From NCBI RefSeq assembly GCF_030272615.1, contig NC_081405.1, forward strand, positions 20,107,047 to 20,171,046: 64,000 bases of DNA, given 5' to 3'. The notes under the pieces were generated by a model. The model was given only the letters and a program-made list of their open reading frames with translations. It was not told where the DNA came from and did not search any database. Every line of letters starts with the position of its first letter. Positions within the stretch are counted from its first letter, which is position 1. Both the position numbers and the translations under genes were made by a program. Source of the DNA: Cryptomeria japonica. Its lineage: Eukaryota; Streptophyta; Pinopsida; Cupressales; Cupressaceae. Positions 57,417-64,000 of this stretch are shown in pieces.

Positions 57417-57649
57417 ATGCGCTATAGGAATGCACATACGCGCTACAGAATAAGCCCTATGTGCTAAGCTGATAACCATATGCGCTAGACTAGTTTCTTA
57501 ATGCGCTATGATTTTACAGTTGATAGTCAAAGTGTTATGCACTAACCTAAGTTCTCAATGCGCTAATGTTAGGGTCTAATGCGCTAAACAGTGAGTGAAA
57601 TGCACTAGCAAATGGTTTCTAAGCACTAAAAGAAGGCTCTAATGCACTA
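57417..57649 (-). repeat. Array E: 21-bp-spaced GCGC motif, copy 2
   Basis: Plus-strand cores at 57417, 57438, 57459, 57480, 57501, 57537, 57558, 57579, 57600, 57621 and 57642. All steps are 21 except one of 36. Same position as array C of copy 1, next to the PBS. Confidence 0.92.
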
Positions 57650-57714
57650 ACCCAGCTTTCCGCGTACCTGCAATATCACTCCTGCATTAAAAAAAATATG
57701 TTTTATGGGGTTAT

Positions 57715-57732
57715 GCCCCACGGTGGGCGCCA
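57715..57732 (-). other. Primer-binding site, tRNA-Lys(CUU) type, copy 2
   Basis: Identical 18-nt PBS (GCCCCACGGTGGGCGCCA on the plus strand) and 4-nt spacer as in copy 1. Confidence 0.88.
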
Positions 57733-57736
57733 GAAA

Positions 57737-59229
57737 TGTGTGTGGGAAAAGTGGTGCCAAGAAACGAAAAATTCGGTTTCAAAAAGGTCCACACACCAAT
57801 GGGACTCTTGGTGCAAGTTATGGAGCTATATTGAATAGCTCAACTCCCCAAGGGACGTTCCATTGTTCTCTATCTCATAGGATCCCTCAAGTTAATGCCT
57901 TTGCTCTCAGATCACTAGGCAAAGTGACTTCAGGAATGAAAACTCCAAGAATGAGGGATGTTTGATCAACTTAATATGAATACATTCCTAGTTATGCATG
58001 ATATTAAATCTAATATGATTTAAACTAGCATGGATATGATGATAAGATAAAAGATTAGTAAAACCTATCCTAACATGATATACTAGTCTAATATGAGAGT
58101 GCTATGATAATGGAAATGTTTCTTAAAATGCTTATTAAGATGATTTATATTCAAAGAGAGGATAAATGCTTGATTTAAAAATGATTATGGATTGGATGCA
58201 TGAAACTTGGATATACTTAGTAAAATGTCTATAAGTTTGATACTAAAGACTTGGATATTAAAATGAGAGAATCAGAGCTCTATTTATAGGAAAAATAGGG
58301 CAATGAATGGTCAAGACTGGATAATCTTAACAAGGGCCAGGATTGAAAGTTATCAATCCATGTTTACAATTCTCACCAATAAAATGGTGACAATTGTCAA
58401 CAAGAGAATGCTTGAGAGGAGATGTAAGAAGCATTAAATGATTGAGAAGACATGATGGTTACCTTAGGAGGTAAGGGTTAATAAGGTTAGGTTAGGGTTA
58501 TCCATTGGATAAAGCTTTTACCCAAAGGATAAATTCTTGTGCAAAGGTTAAAGAAATAACCATGGTCAAAGCCATCAATGCTTGATGAGACCCTTGGGTT
58601 AGATGAAGGTTGAGTTAGAGAGAAAGTCTCTAATCATGCAAGAAGGTTGAGTTAACCATTAATGGTTAGGAAGACTTTAAAGATTAACTTGTTGAAGACA
58701 TAAAGCCTTTAATGGTTTTCAAAGACTTTGAGGGTTTGAGAAGCGACTTCCCTTTGCTTAGGGATGTGATAATATTTAGGAGATGGATTAGGCTAAATCA
58801 GAAGTGATTAGAAGAATCTAGAAGGGGGTTTAGAGAGGCAAGTGAGAGATGTAGGATTTTGCAAGTGGATGGAGGGGAATTTTAATTAAAATAAATTACT
58901 TTATTTCAACAAAAATAGATGCAACTTGCATAAATACAAGTGCAGGATTAAAATAAATAAATTAGATTTATTTACTTGCAAGGATCAATTTAATTAAATG
59001 TAAATTTAATTAAAAGGAGAGAAAGGGAAATTAATTAAATAAAGTGATTTATTTAATTAAAGGTTATGAAAGACTTAGGTGAACTTAATTAAATAAATTA
59101 AGTAACTCATTTAATTAAATAGATGAATGTAAATAATTTAATTAAATATGATTTAATTAAATAGAGGAATGAGGTTAAAATGAATATTAAATATTCACTT
59201 AGGAAAGTGGTCATTTTTATACGTCTACA
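57737..59229 (-). repeat. 5' LTR of copy 2 (1,493 bp)
   Basis: TGTGTGTGGGAAAAG to ATACGTCTACA. Nearly collinear with 28691-30957 once the solo LTR there is removed, and with 14976-16443. Confidence 0.9.
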
Positions 59230-59234
59230 CCAAA

Positions 59235-60160
59235 AATACCACAACATGAAACTCGAAGAGATACTATTGTCATGACCAAAACAGCTAATACTGGAACTCG
59301 TAAATGATACCGAGACTAATGAGAATTCAAAATTTTGGATCAAAGATCTTCCAAAGATTACCTCATCATATCACCTCCATCCAACTGCATCATAACTTCT
59401 GTCCATAAAAAAGAACTGCACATAGCGTCTACATATAGTATCAAGACCAATTCAGATAACATAGAATTGCATATACTTTCTGGTCCAAACTGGATAGCTA
59501 GTTTGACATCAATGACAACAATATTCACACAAGTCTAACACATACCAAAAGAGACACCAGATTGTGTGGAGAAACCCTTTCGAGAAAAAAATCCATTAAA
59601 GAATGAGGACAAGTATAAATTATTATTCTTCAAAAGAGAGAACATCACAATAATACACTTCTCCAAATGGTCTCAAAACTACTTGGAATCAATGACCAAT
59701 TGATGATTAAACAACCATGCATTGGCTCTAATTTATATCCAATTGGGAGAGGAAAAACCATTGCTGTTTTTCCAAAATAAGGGGCCAAAACCACTTGCAA
59801 AAATTCATGCCTTGAATAATGAATAGCCAATAGACATAATAAAATAATAAATGAATTTTAGAGTGACTTCTGATGGGTGCCAAACCCAAAGCCACACATT
59901 CTTTACACATTCCGAGTGCTCCAAAGCTTACAGTGACTATTCAGAACCCCAAATGGACACCTTTTCTCCTCCAAACTTGATCTCCTTATGCATGAGTCTT
60001 CATGTCTCATTATGGAAATGAGAAGGAGTTTATTTTTCACATTTTTATTTATATTTATAACCTCTTCCTATTCACCTCTTGAAAATGCAATTACAAATAG
60101 CCATAAAGTACAAATATGAATGACTTAGGATTGCAAGGTTAATGTCATATTATCCTAACA
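59235..60160 (-). repeat. Copia 3' LTR, right portion
   Basis: The right edge is fixed at 60160: the minus strand starts TGTTAGGATAATATGAC, preceded by the purine-rich tract AAGTGGGAGAA (60161-60172). It contains a GTGGAGAAACCCTTTCGAG block (59559-59577). The left edge is lost; copy 2 inserted within or next to it. Confidence 0.6.
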
Positions 60161-60189
60161 TTCTCCCACTTGACTCATGCATTGCAATT

Positions 60190-62290
60190 ACATCCAAGAG
60201 ACACATAAAATAAAATATAGTGATCAAGGTCCATGGCCTTCCTATACCTATAAAAAATTTCTGTGGTCATTGGCTTTGTAAGAGAATATGTGCAACATTA
60301 TCAAAAGTGTCAACTTTTTCTATCAAGACCTTATCATTATCAATCATTTCTCACATAAAGTGATACTAAACATCAACATGATTAGTAAGAGAATGATACA
60401 TAGGATTCTTGGCCCAACATGTAGCACTCTAATTGTCACATCCGATCCTCACAGTCCTACAATCAAAACCAATGCCAATACCAAGTCTCTGTAACCATAT
60501 TGCATCCTTAGAGGCATGAGTAGCAGCCATATACTCTGCTTCAATGGTGAACTGAAGTAATTGTGAGTTGCCTCTTACTGATCTAACTCACTACTCCTCT
60601 AAACAAAGTAAATACATAGTGACTAATAAACCTTCAACTGTCCAAGTTTCCTGCCCAATCTACATCAGCAAATCTCTATATGTCCAATGACTAAGGCACA
60701 TCATTAGCACTATGATAAATGAAATAGTAGTTACAAGTAACTCACAAATATCATGTAAACACCCACTTAACAAAATTTTCAATGCTCTATACCAGGATTA
60801 TACATAAACCTTCTCAAAACTCCCACTACTTGGACTATTTTGGTCTAGTGCAAACCATTGCATACATCAAACTCCCAAAGGCACTAGCATAAGGAACCTT
60901 AGAAATATCCTCATAATAATCACCAGAACTCAATCATATGTCTAAACTCAACTTAGTACAAGTAAGAAAGGAATACAAACTGGCTTATAGTCATGCATAT
61001 TAAACCTCTACAAAATAGTATCAATATACTTACTCTAGCTTAACCATCTAGGTTTTTGTGAACTTGATGTCTGCTAATCTCTATCCTAAGAATCTATTTT
61101 GTAGCCCCCAAGTCTTTCATATCAAATATGTCAGAAAGTTGAGCATTTAGTTCTCTAATCATCACCTTGTTGCTACCCATAAACAACATGTTGTCAAAAT
61201 ACAAGACAAAGATTAATATATGATCATCAATTACCATAATAGAAACATAATAATCTTCCTCACTCCTCTTATAACCCAACTTCAATACAAAAGTATCAAA
61301 CTTCAAGTACCACATTTTGGGTGACTTTTTTAAACCATACAAATATCTCTTTAATCTGCAAACCAATTGTTCTTTTCCTTTCACAACAAAATTGTCAGAC
61401 TGTCACATATAAATCTTCTCCTCAAGATCTCCATGCAAGAATTTTTTTTTAATATCCATTTCCTCTATTTCAAAATCACAAGCAGTAGCAATAGACAATA
61501 GGAATCTAATGGAAGTCAATTTTTCAACAGGAGAGGAAATTTCACCAAAATCAACTCCCTCTCTCTGGGAGTTTCCCTTGGCCACCAATCCAGCCTTGTA
61601 CCACTCTAACTGTTTGTCTACTCCAAAGTTATTTCTAAAAACCCACTTATATCCAATGGCTTTCCTTCCTTGGGCAAACTTATTAGATCTCAACTGTCAC
61701 AATTGTCTAAAGCCATCATCTCCTCTTGCATGGCTTGCATCCAAGACTCACTTTGCTTCAAAGAGAGAGCCTCGTTGAAGGATCTAGGTTCACTATCAAT
61801 ACTTAACAAAGAAAATATACAACAAAAATTTGGTGGGCTATACTTGTCAACTAGATTTCGTTGCCTTGTGGACCTCCTCAAGGTAGGAGTAATGGGATCA
61901 ACCTGTTCATGTTCCTCTATATTCTCATCCTAGACATCATATGAAATCTTTGAACCCTCTTCTTCTTCATCATCCTCAGATCCATTTATCTGTTCTTCCA
62001 CATGTGTATCTTCCTACTTTTCAATCTTTTCTTCAAACTATACTGTCTTTGTCTTCTCCTTTTGTTGTTCTTCACTCGAGTAAACTTTAAACTCCTCGAA
62101 AAATAACCTCTTTAGAAATAATCATTTTTTAGGTTATAGGATTGTAAAGCTTATAACCTTTTACATTCTCACTATAACCAACGAAGCTGCTATTCTGAGC
62201 TTTTGGATCCAATTTAGATTGCTTTTCCTAATGCACATGAACAAAAGTCTCACAACTGAAGACCCTTAAGTGTGCAACTTGTTACCCTCC
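60190..62290 (-). pseudogene. Copia pol remnant (end of integrase, RT, RNase H)
   Basis: Minus strand. The integrase-RT spacer has ENVKGYKLYNP and RRSTRQRNLVDKYSPP. RT shows AIGYKWVFRNNFGVD, ISSPVEKLTSIRFLLSIA, MDIKKKFLHGDLEEKIYM and LKRYLYGLKKSPKMWY. The catalytic motif reads LYFDNM, so the second Asp is replaced by Asn. RNase H ends with EAEYMAATHASKDAIWL and VDTFDNVAHIL, followed by the PPT. Everything upstream of about 62290 (most of integrase, protease, gag) is missing. Confidence 0.82.
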
Positions 62291-63530
62291 TCATTTTCCC
62301 GAGGCATTTTATTCTTACGTCATCAAAATAAGGAGTGTTTTATTTAGTCTGGGCTTGTGTAAGTCTCGATTTTTGTCTTGTTGAAGTTTTTCTTGAACTC
62401 GAACCTGTCGGTTGAACCTCTTCAAAGTTAAAGGTTCAAGTTCAAGTGGAGTATGTAGTATTGCGGCTTAGCTTTCAAAGAGTCAAGGTCTTTGTAATAA
62501 CTATTATTGAACTTGAACTATTGAACCTTTTCAAAGTTCAAGGTTCAAAGTTTCGAAAGTCGAGTCCTATTTGCATCTTGTTCTTGTAATATGTGAGTCG
62601 ACGCATTTTGGTGTCTTTGTCTTGGTTTGTCTTTTTCTTCTCTTTTGAACTTGAACTCTTGAACCACTTTTGGGTAAGTGCACAAAGATGGTGGTCAAAA
62701 AGGGGTTATAAGTGGACACTTTTTTTTGAAATCAGGTGAACCTGAACTTGGAGGCAAAATTTGAAAGTCATCCACTCAAGATATGAAGATAATAAAACAA
62801 AAAATATTGTAGTACTCTAAATCTAGTTTCCAAACTACTAATTTTTTTCAAAATTGGATAAGATTAAGGTGGTCAAATCCTTCGCGCACAAAAAATAGAC
62901 CCTGATTTTTTTTGAAAAACATAACATAGTGTTTGACATGCGCATTAAAAAATTCATAGTTAGATTTAGTGTTTTGATAAATCCTTTGGCAGAAAGATAG
63001 TTAAGAGTGAGAAATAGAAGATGTGTATTTTTTATAATTTTTTGTTGAGTATTTTGTTTTTTATGATTTTTCCAATCGAGCACATCCTGAAAATTAGGTA
63101 CATGTTCGTGCATGAGGCATAAGTTGCACTAAAAAAATAAAAAATACAATTTTATTTTTAAAAAATTTTAAAGAATCAAGTGAACTACAATAATATATAA
63201 AGTTTTTTAAATTTGGATAAGTATATCAAAATTTATTAAAAAAATGGTCCACCTATATCTATAAGAACTATGGAGACACTGGTAAAAGAAATTCAATAAT
63301 AATATGTTATTTTTGTTCAAATTTTTAAAAAATTATATGGTTAGAAAGCTCACAAGATGGGTGAAAGTATGGTGGCAATTTTAGAAATACCCACTTGATG
63401 AAGTGTAAACTTGATGATGACAGAGTCGATAAACCAAGTTGATAAAATAAAACACTTCAAAAAGGAGGGAAATGGAGGGCTATCAAACTTCCAAACCGTA
63501 GCTTTGTCATCCAGACCTATTTCCAAGCCT
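62291..63530. other. No gene seen
   Basis: AT-rich DNA with repeated words built on GAACTTGAACC or CTTGAACC between 62390 and 62670. No coding region or RNA gene is supported. Confidence 0.4.
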
Positions 63531-63536
63531 AAACAG

Positions 63537-63655
63537 TCAAAAGAACGTATGGGGTACTTATGGTATAAAAAGCGCGTACGGGGTAATTATGGTGTAAGAA
63601 GCACGTACGCGCTATGTTTACTATAAATAGCACGTACGCACTACGTTTGTTTAAA
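63537..63655. repeat. 28-30-bp repeat around CACGTACGCGCTA, four copies
   Basis: The anchors CGTA in AACGTATGG, GCGTACGGG, CACGTACGCG and CACGTACGCA lie near 63545, 63575, 63604 and 63632. The core includes GCGCTA in some units, but the spacing and surroundings differ from the 21-bp arrays. Confidence 0.65.
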
Positions 63656-63659
63656 TTTT

Positions 63660-63780
63660 GGGTGTGTGTATAATATGTGTATATACATATAATATATAAT
63701 TTATATATATATATATATATCTGTGTGTGTGTATAGAATAACATATAATATATTAAGTATATATATACACACATATAAGT
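63660..63780. repeat. TA/TG microsatellite
   Basis: Mixed (TG), (TA) and ATATAATA runs. Confidence 0.85.
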
Positions 63781-63814
63781 GTATTGTCTCCCCCTCTCAA
63801 GCGTGTATAAGGTG

Positions 63815-63815
<1 letters not shown>

Positions 63816-63882
<67 letters not shown>

Positions 63883-64000
63883 TCCCTGCCTATCCCTCTC
63901 TCCCCCTCATTCCCCCTTTCCCTCTCCCTCTCTCTCTCTCCCCTTCTCCCTTCCTCCATACCCCATACCACTCTCTCTCCCTCTCTCCTCTTCTCCCTTC
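63816..64000. repeat. CT microsatellite running to the window end
   Basis: A long (TC) run, then CT-rich sequence with CCCT interruptions to the last base. Arg/Glu-repeat frames on the other strand are artefacts. Confidence 0.92.

Larger units (their letters stand above)
28691..59229 (-). mobile_element. Tat-lineage Ty3/gypsy retrotransposon, copy 2, complete but with four nested insertions
   Basis: Both LTRs are present and the outer flanks are CCAAG (28686-28690) and CCAAA (59230-59234), a 5-bp TSD with one transition. The minus-strand order matches copy 1 throughout: LTR, PBS, array E, leader, array D, pre-gag ORF, gag, PR, linker, RT, RNH, aRNH, INT, 3' region, PPT, LTR. Subtracting the four insertions and their TSDs leaves about 15.8 kb. 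The PMD gene and an array-A equivalent are not seen in its 3' region (30974-33137). Many stops and frameshifts are present. Confidence 0.9.

Noticed and set aside
27746-60160. A single copia LTR of about 1.87 kb split by copy 2
   Set aside because: Attractive because it would have TG and CA ends, but each half has its own block that normally occurs once per LTR, and the outer TSD cannot be tested. Left as two separate LTR fragments.
63753-63971. Arg-Glu repeat ORF
   Set aside because: Produced by the CT microsatellite.

Overview
This window is a stretch of nuclear DNA from a seed plant with a large, repeat-filled genome. The evidence is plant-specific: Ty3/gypsy elements of the Tat type with a second RNase H, primer-binding sites matching plant tRNA-Lys(CUU) and tRNA-iMet, and a plant mobile domain (PMD) gene. 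A gymnosperm is possible but not proven. I see no intact host gene, rRNA, tRNA or CRISPR array. Nearly everything recognisable is LTR-retrotransposon material in various states of decay, much of it nested.

Layout. (1) 1-16443: Tat-type element, copy 1, on the minus strand. It has a 5' LTR (14976-16443), a PBS, a long leader, a pre-gag ORF, gag, protease, RT, RNase H, a second RNase H and integrase, then a long 3' region. Its 3' LTR lies beyond base 1. An antisense PMD gene (TATA box, small exon 1, 1.04-kb intron, long exon 2) lies in this 3' region on the plus strand. (2) 16444-16916: AT/AC microsatellite. (3) 17400-21580: minus-strand gypsy gag remnant, split by a 3.04-kb element with giant LTRs and a tiny interior (17942-20979). 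(4) 21590-28690: mostly unrecognised AT-rich DNA with a copia gag relic and a decayed LTR. (5) 28691-59229: Tat-type element, copy 2, complete end to end on the minus strand with near-matching TSDs. Four later insertions interrupt it: a solo LTR (28836-29625), a plus-strand gag-protease-only element (33138-38356, TSD ATAGA), a 7.65-kb pol-less element (40413-48061, TSD GTAAG) and a plus-strand solo LTR (55008-56094). (6) 59235-62290: degraded copia pol and LTR edge. (7) 62291-64000: AT-rich DNA, a 28-30-bp repeat and microsatellites.

Three structures go beyond ordinary transposon annotation. First, an 8-9-bp motif (TTAGCGCAT or its complement) recurs every 21 bp in five arrays. Two flank the leader core in each Tat copy, and one lies inside the intron of the antisense PMD gene in the opposite orientation. 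The leader and 3' region of copy 1 RNA would therefore be complementary at many sites spaced 21 nt apart. Second, the PMD exon is one uninterrupted frame of about 625 codons whose eight internal stops are all TAG, each explicable as a former CAG. Third, the 7.65-kb nested element has good LTRs, PBS and PPT and a four-knuckle gag-like ORF. In place of pol it carries a sense-strand ORF of about 1,100 codons containing a long Lys/Glu helix of about 130 residues.

All coding regions carry stops or frameshifts, so nothing here is expected to be autonomous. All calls come from reading the sequence; no database search or alignment software was used.
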